Shown here in pieces: positions 32,493 through 51,249 of a DNA stretch of 64,000 nucleotides. The stretch lies in NCBI GenBank assembly GCA_038496445.1, contig JALMLS010000210.1, positions 62,001 through 126,000 on the forward strand, read 5' to 3'. The notes beneath the pieces were generated by a model that was not told where the DNA came from, searched no databases, and saw nothing but the letters and a program-made list of their open reading frames with translations. A program made the position numbers and the translations under genes. Within the stretch, counting starts at the first letter, position 1; every line of letters starts with the position of its first letter. Source of the stretch: Trichosphaerium sp. ATCC 40318. Taxonomy: Eukaryota > Discosea > Flabellinia > Trichosidae.

Positions 32493-33855
32493 TTCCGGTT
32501 AAGATTTTTGTGTTATGTTTAAAGACTCTGACAACTATCAGTATTGCATTCTCTTAATAGAATACTTCTCACTTAATTGTACCAACTAGATCATCCACCA
32601 ATTGACTATATATGTGTAAGATTGTTTCGTTTTCCTGTTTGCAACTAATATGTGCACACGTGTCTTTTTTTTTTTTGTTCAACTTTTTTTTTCAACTTTT
32701 TTTTACATGCACGACTTTCCCTTCCTTGAACGCCTTTATACCACATGTACTTCTGTCCAGCTTACAATCACTTTGTTGTACATCTAATATGTAGACACTC
32801 TTATTCCAAAAGCTTGAGACGGACTGAGGAAGAAAAACTTCATAACACAATTTTGTATAGCAGGCTTTCATACACTATTACGCGATCCAGTACCTAACTC
32901 CATACCGCGTTCGCCAGATCAAAACAACTATTTATTAAGGGAAAGCTTTCGGTATATAGGGTAGCTCCTACACCGATGGCAATAGATTTATGGATACTTG
33001 CAAGCAGGTACAAAAACATACAATACATATGAATAAGAATGATTGAAGTTAGAGCTTATTTGCCTGCTTTTGATATCTATGGTGGCATAAATGCACATTG
33101 TTATATCACGCCACTCGAAACAAGTACCAAAGTCTGTTAGTACGTTTTTTAATAGCATTAACGAACAGTTCTGCTAGCTATCAAATTCGGCACTATACCT
33201 TTTCTTTGTGGAGTGGAGGGAGACTCACGTTGTCGGGTAGTGCTATGACAACAAAATCGATATTGTGGTGGTACGTTGCAAGCAACAGTACTCCACTAAC
33301 TCATCCGGCAAGATGAGATTAATACCACAAATCCCATGTATAAAAATTTGTACGTTCTAACGCCATTTCGGCGTTGAAGAAGAACATGGTAATACTACAC
33401 TTGATGAACCGCAAAAAGGAAACCATTTGGTTGCACTACAAGAGAAGTGATTGCACCTCGCGGGACAGGGTTGAATTTTAGTCAAAAAATCGAATTTTAG
33501 TTTTCTCCAACACGTTCCTAAAAGTTGTGGGAAAAACTTGATAGATACAATATTGACAAAGCGTTAAAAAGTGGTACAACACTGATCTCAGATTTGTAAC
33601 CAACATACAAGTGTATCATCATTTGACAATCTCGTTGACTTGTCAAACAATTCACTGAAAACCCGCACTCGTTGAGTGGTTACCTCTGAGCGATGGTACA
33701 CTTTTCAGAAAAAAGTAAAGCGCACTGTAGAGCAAAGGAAATAATAAACTCTGATTTGTGGAAAGAACTTAGTTCGATAGAATAATGTGACAATTTTTTT
33801 TTTACAACAATATTTGTTTTTTTCTTATTTTTCGTTTTCTTTTCTTCCATCAATC
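32493..33855. other. Gene-poor spacer, 1.36 kb
   Basis: It begins with T-rich tracts (about 32660-32705). A 72-codon frame at 33098-33316 has no supporting pattern. The last 60 bp are T-rich and lie at the 3' end of the CHD gene. I see no gene or repeat. Confidence 0.4.
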
Positions 33856-39869
<6,014 letters not shown>

Positions 39870-40616
39870 ACGAGGTGTTTAAAGTTAACAACAGATAAAA
39901 GCCGCCAAGTCAACAGTGACTTAATAGGTACGCGAAACTGCATTGAAACGCTTTGGTACGCCATGAACACTAGCCAAGATACTAATCAACCGGTTTTTAA
40001 CTGGATTTAAGAAATTAAGCCGGAACAAAAAGTTCACTTTGAGCAGTAATGTCACGGTACATCGTACATGAAAATAGGGAGAATGAAACAAATAGTCAAC
40101 AAAAATAAAACCAAAAAAGAATAATTGCACGTGATAAAAGTATCCAAGACAATGTGTATCGATCTAACCTTTGGGAAGCGAGCATAAATAGCCATAACTA
40201 ACATAGACAGTACAATAGACTCACAAATGTAACAAAAATAACGTGCAAGTAAAGAATGGAAAAACGATTTTTATTTATAAGGTGACGCTACAGAATAACC
40301 TGTTACGTGTCACAATATCTATCATATAGCTTTAAACATACATACATAACTACAAATCGTGCCTCGCATCTTGCACTCGCGATATCGCGTACACGCAATC
40401 GGGAAACGAAAACACCCAAAAAGCACAGAAAAGTACAAAAATCAAAAAAAAGTAGGTACCTGAGGTTCATCCCCAACGCAAAACCAAAGGGTCACCCATT
40501 AAAAACGCAAAATTGCAGAAATACATACTAAAAAAACCATTTGGTTCCATCCAAAACCAAACAGATCCACAAAGAAAAAACTCGCAAATAAATAAATTAA
40601 AAAAACTCCTCTCGTT
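39870..40616. other. Spacer between CHD and pseudokinase genes
   Basis: It is A-rich near 40570-40610 and has a GCACGTGAT site near 40130. Short frames here lack coding patterns. Confidence 0.4.
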
Positions 40617-41601
40617 TTAGGAGTGTCCTAACCCGTACATCTCTACGCCACCCTGAGTCGACGACAGACTAACGAATGGATGCTCCATTAGTTCTGAAGC
40701 GCTACTAGGTCCGTCTCCAGGGTGAAGGCAAGCCTTCACAAAGTCCAACATAAATTCTTCCTCTGGTGTAATAGGGTCGGAGAATCGTTCGAGAAACTTG
40801 TTCTCAACCCGTTTACAAATGCAATTGTTAGCTGCAAAAGTACTCGCACCAGATATCTCGCACGGCCTGAAAGCATCATCGCCGAGTGCAAGTCGCATGG
40901 TTGTCATACCAAGCGAGAATATGTCAGACTCCATCGTGTACCCTTCCTCCTGCACGGAAGGTGATACAAATCCAGGAGTGCCCTGAAATTCGGTTATCTT
41001 TTTAGTATCACGTAGATACCCAGAAAGCCCGAAATCAGCGAGCTGAATCTCCCATAGAGGGAACACCAAAATATTCGATGGTGTAACGTTGTTATGCAAG
41101 GCACCCTCACCGTGTAGCCCAGCTATTGCAGACAGAGCACCTGCAACTACCAATGCCACAGTTTCGGTGGAAGGATTACCCAACAGTTCCAATGCTGATC
41201 CATCTGCTCTCGGCATCGTTAGAACGGCCTTGTGGTTATGGCGCGTAAATGAAACGGGTTTTACGATGCCAGCACATTGAAGGTCGTTCGCAAAGTGGTA
41301 TTCGCGCTCCTAGAGAAACTGGGTAAGTATTCAACACGTTTGGATTAAAAAAAAAATAGAGTAAGCTTACCAATGCTTTGGCATCGTCTGCAAATGATGT
41401 GGCATTCGCGCCGTCTCTATATATGACCTTTAGAGCAAAATGCTCCTCTGTATCATTTCGTCGCTTTGTTACTACACGACACCTATCACCAATTCCCAGC
41501 ACATTATGAGAAGATATCGAGCTACGTTGTCTACTTCTTTGTGAAAACCTTCTACAGGTCTTACGAGCGAAGCGAGCAATGGAACGAAATAAATTGGACA
41601 T
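40617..41601 (-). CDS. Predicted protein pseudokinase
   Basis: The ATG is at 41601 and the stop at 40617, with one intron (about 41370-41312); about 305 residues. A basic N-terminus (FARKTCRRFSQRSRQRSS) precedes the kinase fold. Visible motifs: a weak Gly loop (LGIGDRCRVV), the beta3 Lys (FALKVIY), a possible alpha-C Glu (LEREYHF), the catalytic loop ALHNNVTPSNILV, ADFGLSGYL (DFG intact), GTPGFVSPSV (APE degraded) and ESDIFSLGMTTMRLALG. In the catalytic loop HRDxKxxN has become HNNVTPSN, so both the catalytic Asp and the following Lys are replaced. ATP binding may remain but phosphotransfer is unlikely. The fold calls it a kinase-like scaffold; the subfamily is not identified. Confidence 0.85.
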
Positions 41602-42822
41602 AATCTTGTGGTAGTAAGACTCTAGGTAAAAAGAAACGTTAAGTGCAACTAACTTACGTACTTGGCGGCAATCGTACCCAACCGATACTTCATAATTTTA
41701 ATAAACACTTGCTTTTTTAACTGAATTTAGGAAAAGTACACGAATCGACGTTGCAAAAAAATAGAATTCTTCATGAGTTTTTCTCAAATTACGGACTCTA
41801 TTTGTAGGTGCTTGAAAAACTACGTGTAGTACGCCTTGCAAGTGCTAGGCAAACAACGTACTGTCGTTCACTTTTGACAAAATTCGTTTTAAATAGTATT
41901 GTTCCTCTAAGCCAAATAATCCGCTCATACAGCACCCACCACGCGGGATGTCGCGTTTGGCAGTCCTCGTGATATTAAAGAAGAGGTTTGGTTTCACAAA
42001 ATGTTGTTTAAGCACTAGCAGCCGTGCGTATGGCGACACGTAGCAAATAAGTACGAAAACCAACCGCGTAGCAGAATTGAACTTAAATTCTGATTTTGTC
42101 GCTTTTTGTGCTAGCAACGTTTAAAATATGTTTAACGTGATAAGATAACGGAAAGACGCAGCTTTCACGATCTTAGTGCTTAGATTACGCTCGAACGTAG
42201 ATTGTAGATTATCACCGAACCAGTATTGATGTGCTTAATGACGCGAGCGCCACTCTATGCTGTTTTACTTTATAGAATCGTTTGTTCAAATATTCCCGCT
42301 ACTTAAAACGCAGATGTAAACCTGCAATGAATGAACTCAACGCGATCCTTTGTGCTTTCGCCAGAAGAGATTTTTTTCAATGATATTTGATAGCTTAAAA
42401 CTGACTTCTCGCATTCCTGTGGGAAAGAGGTAGGATGTCCTTTTCCGAAAGAGTAATGATTGTATGTCTATTGTAGTGGAGGCTACATAGAAATTGGCAA
42501 TTAACTCACAGTTCCCCGTTTGTGGTGATGGTTACACCAGCGTCATTCTAGAGCGTAGTACCAACTGGAGGCTAGAAATGTACTACATGAAAAAAAGTCA
42601 CTGTTTCGACTGGTTGAACCTCCAGCGCCATCATAGAGTTGCCTGGTAGCATACTACTGTTTTTGGGGTTTGGTTTTTTTTTATTGGCATGTTTGCCCTA
42701 ACATCTACACAACAATGATCATTCGCTCCAGGGTTAGCGTCACTTGTCATCGTTAAGTAGTGCTAGCAGTAAGTAAATTAAAATCCAAATCACAAATAAG
42801 GTTTGTAGCATAGCATAGCAAC
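41602..42822. other. Spacer with divergent promoters, 1.2 kb
   Basis: This spacer lies between the divergent pseudokinase and CH-SAM genes. A 90-codon minus-strand frame (41845-42117) shows no conserved pattern. No repeat or RNA gene was recognised. Confidence 0.4.
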
Positions 42823-45404
42823 ATGGCAGAGCCTGGTCAGTTAACAAAGGAAGAAAGAAGAGAAATGGCTGCTAAGCAGCAGCAAGAAGCGCGGAGCTGG
42901 CTTATAGAAGTGGGAGGGGATGTAGCGAAGGCTCTAGAAACAGATGGGAAGCTTGTTAAACAATTAAAAGGAGGGGTCATTTTGTGTACGGCTTTGAACT
43001 CTTTAAAACCCGGTAGCGTTGATGTCGATGAAGACGGCGTACGTAGAGCATTTTCTTTCACGTGATCTAAACATCACCTTACCCAATTTACATTCGGGTA
43101 TTTCCTTTTTCCATTCGGTTTCTTGTTGTTTTAAGGACGATAGAACAGGCACTAATGTCATTTTTTTAGAGCTTGGATAATGTTAAACAGTTCCTAAGTG
43201 CTTGTAAGGACATCTATGATGTTCCAGAAGCATACTTGTTTGATGCTGAAGCCTTTGAAGCAGGAAGAGGCAGTGGAAGGGTTTGTCCGAATGTACTTTG
43301 TTCTTTGTTACTTACTTGTTTAATTTAAGGTCGTAGCAACAATATTAGCTGTAAGAGATAAGAGTAAGACAATGGCACGTGATTTTCCGTTTTTGAGAGT
43401 AAAAGACGCTAATTTTTGCTTTTTTAAAGCACAGTGACAATGTCACTTGTCTTTCCTTTTTTTCGACGTTCCACTTTGCGCTTTTTTTACTTTTAGGAAA
43501 TAGTTTTTTTTTTGCGTTTGGAAGCGTACTATTTCGTGTTTAGCCCTCCCACCCTAATACCACGCTATTCTGTTGTACTAAATACCGTTTTTTATAGGCT
43601 ATGCTTGAAGACAGTTCTAGTTCTGAGAGTTCTTCTGATGATAACTTGGTTCTTTATACTGGATTAAAGACCGAAGATAAATCTACAGAAGTAGACCGTA
43701 AAATGTCGCTTGAAGTTGAAATGATAGCTGATACTGGTGCTAAAGACAGTTCTTCATCTTCTTCGTCTTCTTCTTCTTCTTCTGACGTACGCAGATCTTA
43801 TTAAAGCCGTCCCAATGATAACACGTGTACAAAGGATTCAGACAGTAGCTCCGACGAGCCAAAGCAAAAGGAAGAGAGCTCCGAAGAAGAAAGCTCTGAG
43901 GATTCCTCAGAAAGCAAAGAATCTATGGAAGCACCAGCTTCGTCAGAGGAGTCTTCTCAACAAAAACAAGCTTCACCAAAGGCTACGGGGAAAAAAGCAA
44001 ATGGAAGCAGTAAGTTATTATTGTGATTATCACGTGATTTATAAATTAACGACACAATAGATCACGTGGTATTATCAAAGACTTCAACTTCTGGAGAGCT
44101 CCAGCTGTGGTTGTATCAAAATAACTTTCAAGATTACGCTGAGACGTTCTCTCAGTATACTGGCGCTGCTTTTATGAGATTAGTTGGTGATAGAGAGCGT
44201 TTGGAACGTATTGTTTCACCACAACACTCATTCTTAATGGAAATACTTCTTGAAGAAAACAACGCTAGTATGTACATCACTTCTTTTGATCTTTTTTTTT
44301 TTGTGGATGTTTAAACTTTTTTTTGGCGTTATTTAAAGTTTCTAGGTGACTTTATTGAGATGAAAAAGATTCAACAGAATAGCTTCCGTTTGAGTACACT
44401 TGGTGAGTATTAATTTTTTTATTTGGAAGTGAGTATTAACATTTTCTTGAAGGTGTTAAAAAGGATGTATCTTCTGGAAAAAAAAAGGCTAATGGAAAAG
44501 TGTTGGTACGAGACCTATCACCGTGATTCTGCGATTATTTGCTGATAAATTAATTATTTAGATATCCGTCGGTTCATCAAGCGAAGATTCAGATTCTGAT
44601 GATACTGAACAATTCGAAAAACCAGAGAAAAAAGTATCTACAAAAAAATTGCAAAAATCGGAGCCTAAGGCAATGAAGAAGACATCAGCAAAACAACTCA
44701 AAAAATCGTCGTCATCAAGCGATAAGAAATCAGACAAAACCAAAGAACCTAAAGTAGCTTTGGATGAGAAGGTTCGCCATACATACAGCGACCCAACAAC
44801 ATTTAACATGATATTTAGCCAAAGAAGAAAAAACGTCATCTAGCTTCTCATGAAAGAGACTACTTCACTGGTAAACCACTCACCCCAGATAGTACGTTAG
44901 TATTTAATAGGCCTATTATTTACTTGTTCTTTAGCACCGGGAGTTATAATCACTGGTCGTTATGCGTGCCTTAAACAAAACTTCAAGTGTCTTAATTGTA
45001 AGTCCAAGAGTTTTGATGATCCAAGTACGTACCTGTTATCTACTTTACCATTCTAACGATATATTTCAGAGATAGCGCATCACAGTATGCCAGATGGTGA
45101 CGGTTTGTATTGTGCTGAATGTATTGACAAGCTATGGCCAACCCGACCTCCAAAACCTGCTCCAGAATTTGAATATCAACGTATGTACTTTTTATTTTCC
45201 TTTACCTACTTTTGGATAAAAAATGACTTCTCTTAACCCTCTTTTCTAGAGGAAGGATCGTACAAGGCTATACGAAAACGGGAAAAGATTGAGTACAAGA
45301 TCGAGAAGTTACAAGCCAAGCACGAAGAGCTCATGAAACCAAAGGAGAAAAAGGCCAAAAAAGGAATACTAGGCATGAAGAAAAAGAGTAAGGATAAACA
45401 TTAA
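42823..45404 (+). CDS. CH domain - SAM-like - zinc-binding protein
   Basis: The ATG is at 42823 and the TAA at 45402-45404; about ten exons. The N-terminus is a calponin-homology domain: EARSWLIEVGGDVAKALETD, LKGGVILCTALNSLKPGSVD, SLDNVKQFLSACKDIYDVPE, LFDAEAFEAG and VVATILAVRDKSKT. Next is a Ser/Glu-rich low-complexity linker (about 43600-44000). A SAM-like domain follows (LQLWLYQNNFQDYAETFSQY, FMRLVGDRERLERIVSP). A Lys/Ser-rich linker comes next, then a Cys-rich module (FKCLNCKSKSF ... GLYCAECIDKLWP) with two CxxC pairs, a zinc-binding LIM-like or zinc-ribbon fold. The tail is a basic coiled coil (IEYKIEKLQAKHEELMKPKE). It is a likely actin-binding cytoskeletal adaptor. The combination of domains is unusual. 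Confidence 0.8.
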
Positions 45405-45761
45405 CAATAACAAATGTAGCTCTCCTAAACCCATAAATAAATTTTGCTAATTTACTATTTTAATAACATGCCATACTCCCTTGGGTTAGCTTCTATAATA
45501 GCCAGCCGTGAAACTTTGCTTCAATAGACATCTTCCAAAAAAACCAGTTGGTTTGTTTTTTGGTTTTTTTCATACTTTCAGAAATTCTAGACCATATTGC
45601 TGACACGTGCATGAACTCTCTGAAGAAGTAAAGCGTTTATACTTTAATAAATAAATTGCAGTATATGCAGTAGTTTGTTTGTATGTACAATAGTTACAAG
45701 TAGGAGTTTTTTTTTTGGTTAAAAATAGCATCACGTTTTTTTTTGTTTTTGTTTTTTCTTG

Positions 45762-46346
45762 TTATATGGTGTGGAAGGGCACTTCTTCGTCATCAAGCTC
45801 GTCAAATAGATCCTCACATCCCAAATCCTTTTTTTTATGTAAAAATGCTCTCTTGCGCTTAAATTTGATCAATGTCAATGCGTAGTGCGAGCCATCAGTG
45901 CTTGAAATTGAAAGCCATCTTTTTTTCTTCCATCTAGAAAACCTCGTTTTTCTCACTGGGTTACCAATTGTTGTCCTGTAGATCTTTGTCTATAAATACT
46001 ATAAGCATGATGTAACATTCTATAGTACTCCGAGAAGCCTTCACTGAGTGGTGTTGAAGTAAAAAAACGGCAGCAAAAAAAAAGGGTCGTTTCGCACCTT
46101 TGTTTCTATTTGTAGCGTCCCAGGTATATGTCTAGGCCAATTAACTCTCGGTATTGATAGAAACTGTGTGTTTTTATCACATGACGCATCGTAACGTTTA
46201 CCTATTCCAATGTCACGTGTATATAAGGGATAACCTTTCGATTTTTCCGTACGTCCTACAAGAATGAAACATTTTATAGTTCTCTCCTTTGTAAATAGCT
46301 CATTGTGAAGTGAATACGTCATTATCTTTATATCAAACGTTGCCAT
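45762..46346 (-). CDS. Uncharacterised small protein
   Basis: The ATG is at 46346 (MATFDIKIMTYSLHNELFTK) and the stop at 45762. One intron lies at about 46100-45995. The N-terminal part has alternating hydrophobic residues (TIKCFILVGRTEKSKGYPLY, WPRHIPGTLQIETK) like a small beta domain. The C-terminal part is very basic (RFSRWKKKRWLSIS, KFKRKRAFLHKKK), followed by an acidic end (DLFDELDDEE). The gene converges on the CH-SAM gene. The function is unknown. Confidence 0.55.
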
Positions 46347-47421
46347 CAAAGGAATAAGCGTAAATACTGAAAAAGAACTGATGAAGTACTGGCTTACTAG
46401 GCGAAACTTCGGTAAAAAAAAAAAGTTCCTTAACGAAGAATTCTCGATTCTGTATTATTTGGTTTGTCCCATTATTTGCGGTACAATCAAGAGCCAGGAA
46501 AACAAGTCATTCCGTGAATATCTTCATATCACACCTGTAGTGGTAACAATTTTAGTGATGTTTTTGAATCGGTCTTAAGATGAGTCCAGGAACGAAAAAG
46601 TTATCCTGAACATGAAGTATAACAAAGGAAACGTTGTTGAAGATATGGATATCATTCAATATGCTGTGAATGCGTTTCAATGGAGACGTGAAGAAAACGA
46701 GTTAATGCATGAGTTTGTATCACAAAAATCATAGAGAAACAAACCAGATGTTTCAGTTGTCAATACCTTAATGAAATTGATAATAAGTTTGTAAAAAGTG
46801 CTTGGATTCACCGATATAGAACGTGTCAAAGTCCATAAAAAGAAATATAAGTACTTGCTACACCAACCATAAACGTCCAACAACTAATGACCTACAGAGT
46901 TCTGACAAGCGTCGCAACCCGAAATCCCTACCAGAGTGCCACCATCTACTCGACCACGTACAAACTCACCACGTGTACCACAACCTACAACTCAAGTGTC
47001 CTCTCTGACGCTGACAACAATTGCTCCAACTACAGAGGCGTTGTGATCGACTGAAACTTTGATAACCGGTCCTATGGAAAATGTCAAGTGCTCTTTTGGT
47101 AGTTTACCATTGGCCTAAACGATGTGTTCTCTCAACAACCACTCTGATTACTTCCTAGCTGCTAGAAGCTTAAAATTGCAAATGCAACTTTCGTATCTCA
47201 AGACAGTGAGTCTGTGAACAATTTGCCCAAATAATTACGGCGAAAATAGCCCAATTTTACAGTTCCCGTTTAGCAGTTCGGTAAATGAGCATACTGTCGT
47301 ATTTGCTGGTTTGGGTACTTTAGACAGTGAGTTCAGCTTTCAGTGATCACTTTACATTCGGTTGACTTTTTGGTGGTTTCACCTGAGAGATATTTTACTT
47401 ACAAACTAAAACCCGCACAAC
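46347..47421. other. Spacer with degenerate coding-like fragments
   Basis: Short plus-strand frames (46381-46578, and one near 46606-46731 reading VVEDMDIIQYAVNAFQWRRE) look like gene fragments but are separated by stops with no consistent splicing. A Thr/Ser-rich stretch lies near 46890-47040. It may be a decayed gene; no family was recognised. Confidence 0.35.
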
Positions 47422-48655
47422 ATGGCAGAACGTTCAATAACAGACGTGGCAATGCAAAATCCGCTAGGTATAGCCACTGGGCTTCTTGCTGCAGGCGCAA
47501 TGGGCTTAGTATGGTGGTTTGGAGGAAAGGAGTATAAAATAATGGAGAGATCTGCAGCAGATGGCGTAATCGATAGTGGAGAGATACAGATGTATAAAAA
47601 TGTAAAAGAAACTTATTATTACGTCGGTGGCGGCCTGGCGATAACAGGTGCATCAGGGTATGCGTTTTATAAGTTACTGGGTACGTATTACGCGGTTGTG
47701 ACATAAAAATAAACAACTACCGTAGAAATGACTTCAATGGATAATTTCCATGTTATAAGCTCGCTTGCGTTTGTAAGCAGCTTTGGGGGATTGATTGGAA
47801 GCTTCTGCATGCCAAAAACAAACACAGTGTACGAAAAGAACTACAGATACCCTCAGCCCTATCTAATTACCTCATTTGATTAGTGGACGTGCTGTAGCGT
47901 TTTCCTTATTTAACATTGGAATGGGCGCTGCTTTATCGCCTATTGGTACGCGAGGATGAAATGATAGCCAATTAGCGGTGTTTTCATTGTTTTCTAATTT
48001 TAGTGTTCGCGTTCGAGAACGTTTCATTAAAAGTCCTTTAGGTTTCATTGATCCAGTGCTAACCAGTCAAGCTGCACTAGCTACAGGAGCTGTAGTAGGT
48101 GGTATAACAGGAGGTACACTCAATCTTCATTTGCTAGCGTTTGGACCCTGTTTTATGCAGAATTTACTTTGAAGTAACAAAAATTAACTCTTTTCTTTTA
48201 GTTGCCCTCTCAGCTCCACTCACTAACAAATGGATGTGGTTGGGTGCGCCTTTGGTTGTTGGTTTGAATGTAATGACTGTTGGTACGTCAAAATCTTACA
48301 CTCAACACTTGCTTGCTATTGCTCTAACTTTTCTTTTTTTTTCAAAAGTCAACTTGTCCAAAGCTCTTACTGGATCCCATATCCTTGATTTCGAAATGTC
48401 TCTGTGGGGTACAGGTCTATTCTCTGCGTTCTTGCTATTCGATACTGTAAAGCTGTTTCACAAGGCAAGAGCAGAAGGTGATAATTATGATCCTATGCTC
48501 TCATCTTATGATATTGTGCGTGTTTTTTTGATGCATCTTTCATCTTTATCAAGCTTTTTCTGACTTTCTTTTTTTAGTACCTTGATATATTGCGTATCTT
48601 CATGGAAGTCCTTAAGGCAATGCTTGCTGCAAAGAAAGACAAAGATAACAAATAA
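47422..48655 (+). CDS. GHITM: TMBIM5/GHITM-like Bax-inhibitor family membrane protein
   Basis: The ATG is at 47422 and the TAA at 48653-48655. Seven exons join in phase, including one 30-nt intron (about 47946-47975). The N-terminus has IATGLLAAGAMGLVWWFGGK and YYYVGGGLAITGASGYAFYK. Membrane segments follow: FSLFNIGMGAALSPIG, ALATGAVVGGITGGT, WLGAPLVVGLNVMT and LWGTGLFSAFLLFDTVKLFH, then YDPMLSSYDI and YLDILRIFMEVLKAML. The FDT..L.H, Y-D-P and LDI--IFM--L pattern is typical of the Bax inhibitor-1 superfamily, and the GHITM-like spacing points to the mitochondrial inner-membrane member. That protein is linked to calcium/proton exchange and crista shape in animals. No clear mitochondrial presequence is seen. 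Confidence 0.85.
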
Positions 48656-49022
48656 ACTTGATCCACTCACGCCACGTTATCAAACAAATACGGTCGGGCT
48701 AAACCATAGTATGTGTTTGTGAAAAATGATGTTGTATTTATTTCTAATAAATAGTATACTGGTATTTATGTAAACTGAAGTGTTGGGTCACCTTTTGAAA
48801 AAAACTCTTACTTTAGATGCCAATCACGCATGGAAATCAGCAGTGAACAGCCACAAACTATGATCAAAGTGGTCCCTGAGGTTATAACGAAGGTTTAATA
48901 CTGCTACAGGCTTGTAAGATTAACGAGACCTGAATTCTGAGACACGAAATTGAGACATTCTTTGACTTGTTTGAAATGTGAGTTTTCGTTATTTTTCTTT
49001 TGATCGCCAATAACTCAACCCT
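48656..49022. other. Spacer
   Basis: It holds the 3' end of the GHITM-like gene (AATAAA-like near 48745) and the promoter of the secreted protein at 49023. No other feature was seen. Confidence 0.4.
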
Positions 49023-49572
49023 ATGCGCATCTTTATCTTCGTCTCATTGTTTATCGCTTTCGCTACTCTAGCTGCAGTCATCCCACACGGTTCGTATTGT
49101 GGAGAATACGACGAGCTCGCTTCTATTCGCATTGATGTCCTTTCTGAGACACTAGTTAACCTCAACGCAACTGTTTTTGGAAGCCCTGTTGTTTGCGATA
49201 AAGAAGCAGTACGTACCCTCCTTTTTCACGTTTTAAACTACGGATTTATTACCTAATATCACGTGATGCTAAACAAACTTCGAAAGGTCCAATACGATCC
49301 GACATCTCAAGTGATTGTTTTACCAGACATTAAAAAGCCAGATGATTGTGTAGGAAAGATTCTCTTGAACTACGGTGTAGATCCAAGCGCAATAGCCGCT
49401 CATTTTGACCCTTCTAATAATACAGTCGCTCTTGTTGTTGAAGGATACATTGACATTAACATGGAGGAATGTAAAACAATGCCATACAGTACGAGAAAAA
49501 AAAACTTTCTTCCAAACCAAATTTGGCCTTTCTAACATTCTTTCCTCTTTAGAAGTTCTCAACGGTTTGTAA
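49023..49572 (+). CDS. Small secreted protein of unknown function
   Basis: The ATG is at 49023 and the TAA at 49570-49572, with two introns (about 49209-49285 and 49492-49552) joined in phase. A clear signal peptide (MRIFIFVSLFIAFATLAAVI) precedes about 125 mature residues with four cysteines and a possible glycosylation site (NLNATV). The pattern IRIDVLSETLVNLNATVFG ... CVGKILLNYGVDPSAI suggests a compact alpha/beta fold. It lies 200 bp upstream of another signal-peptide gene on the same strand. No family was recognised. Confidence 0.7.
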
Positions 49573-49771
49573 TCTTTCTTTTGGGTTATTAATAAATACC
49601 GATTCTCCACTAATCTTTTTCTGTTACTTTTTCCAAATCACGTGGTAAACTTAATAATGTATTGACAAACGACCGCAATTTCTGTAGAAAAGAGCTCATT
49701 TTTTTACATAAAAAAATAAGAGCTTCAAACACTGCGCATTAAGCCAAGCGTTCCAGAACTGTATTGTAATC

Positions 49772-50923
49772 ATGTCGACGGCATTACGCGCTTGTTTAGT
49801 TGTATTCTCACTATGTAGTCTGTTATATAGCCAAGTACAAGAGAATAACGTTGATGTTAGCGTGTTCTCAAGCGATGTCGCTCTAAACTACTCTCTTGGT
49901 ATTGTTGTACCGATTGGTGGAAGCGGGCAAGTTAACGGCAATTTTTGCGCCATTAATTACAAGATTGACGGTAAGTGGCGTTAACCAGTGTGACCACGTG
50001 GTATTTGTATTCCTCACGTGATTTTGAATAAAATTAGATGACGCATACGTACAGCTTGGCTTGAGAATACAAAATAGAAGTGGTATTGGCAGTGTGCCAC
50101 TACAGGATAATTATTATTTGGCTGACAAAGGAAGATACACTCCAAATAACGGATCTCTATGGAATGTCGATGTACAAATTGATACCGGTACTTCTTACCT
50201 TGGAGAGCAGCTTGGGATGGCGTTAAATCCTGTAAACCTAAAAGATGAAGAGTACGTCGCTTGAGAATCTCAAAACTATTTTGGGTTTTTTTTTCGTTTT
50301 GGGTTTTTGCTGTGCACGTTTTAATTGGATCTTCCTCAGGTATGATGTACAGTTTAGATTTGATATAGACCCAACCGATAACGTCAATTTTATCGATGTA
50401 TTATTTGCAGAGGCTTTACAAAATGTGACAAGTTCTTTGATTTATTTAATTCAACTTTCTATACCACCTGCAGTTGGCCCTTACTTCCTGAATCCTGATG
50501 TACGTTAAAGAATATTTTCTGTGCTTTATAAAGATTTAAGAATAGTAACCTCGACTTACTAATACTCCAACATACGTTGAAAGCAGACTATTGATCACGC
50601 AACACTTTTCCTTTATTTTTTTTTCTTTTTTTTTGAAATCAAGCAGTTTTTTGGCTTACGAGCTTCTTCTTTAGATACCAGGTCAATACACCTTCGAATT
50701 GAACCTTATAGCAAATTCTACAAAAGAAGTTGTGGCACAAGTCAGAACATTATGTTTAGTTGATGTTCCTGTACCAACGCCAGTAGCACCAAGTCCTCCT
50801 TCGGGACTTACAGCAGGGGCAATTGTAGGAATTGTTCTTGGTCTTTTGTTTGGGATTGCAATGATTGCTGTACTTCTTTTCTTTGTCCTAAAGAGCAAGA
50901 ACTATCAACCCATTAAGAGCTAA
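49772..50923 (+). CDS. Type I membrane protein of unknown function
   Basis: The ATG is at 49772 and the TAA at 50921-50923; four exons with introns near 49971-50037, 50253-50340 and 50502-50676. It has a signal peptide (MSTALRACLVVFSLCSLLYS). The extracellular part is beta-rich (VNGNFCAINYKID, VQLGLRIQNRSGIGSVPL, VQFRFDIDPTDNVNFIDVLF). A Pro-rich stalk (VPVPTPVAPSPPSG) follows, then a single membrane helix (AIVGIVLGLLFGIAMIAVLL) and a short cytoplasmic tail (LKSKNYQPIKS). Several N-glycosylation sites are present. It looks like a cell-surface receptor or adhesin; no family was recognised. Confidence 0.75.
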
Positions 50924-51249
50924 AGAAAAACAAAAGAAGCTCCTCAGCAAATAAAGAAATTCAAACAAATTAAAAAGAACTTTTTATTTTAGAGTTGCGG
51001 TGTGCTGCATGCGTTGAGCTTCCTGTTACTAGTTGGTAGACATTATCTGTCAAGTGAGGACACAACTCATTCAGTGCCTAGAGAAACACCGGGAGACGAG
51101 AAAAACAACGTACACATTCTACCTCTAGAAACAAAAGTGTGTCCCTTAGATGATAATTATTTAGTGTGTTGTTCATTGTTGTTGCATATACTCCGGATTT
51201 CAACAGTGAGTTTGCGTCCCCTGATGAAAAAAACCCTGAAAAGAGATGC

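Noticed and set aside
41845-42117. 90-codon minus-strand frame
   Set aside because: It is hydrophobic but has no motif, and no neighbouring exon joins in phase.
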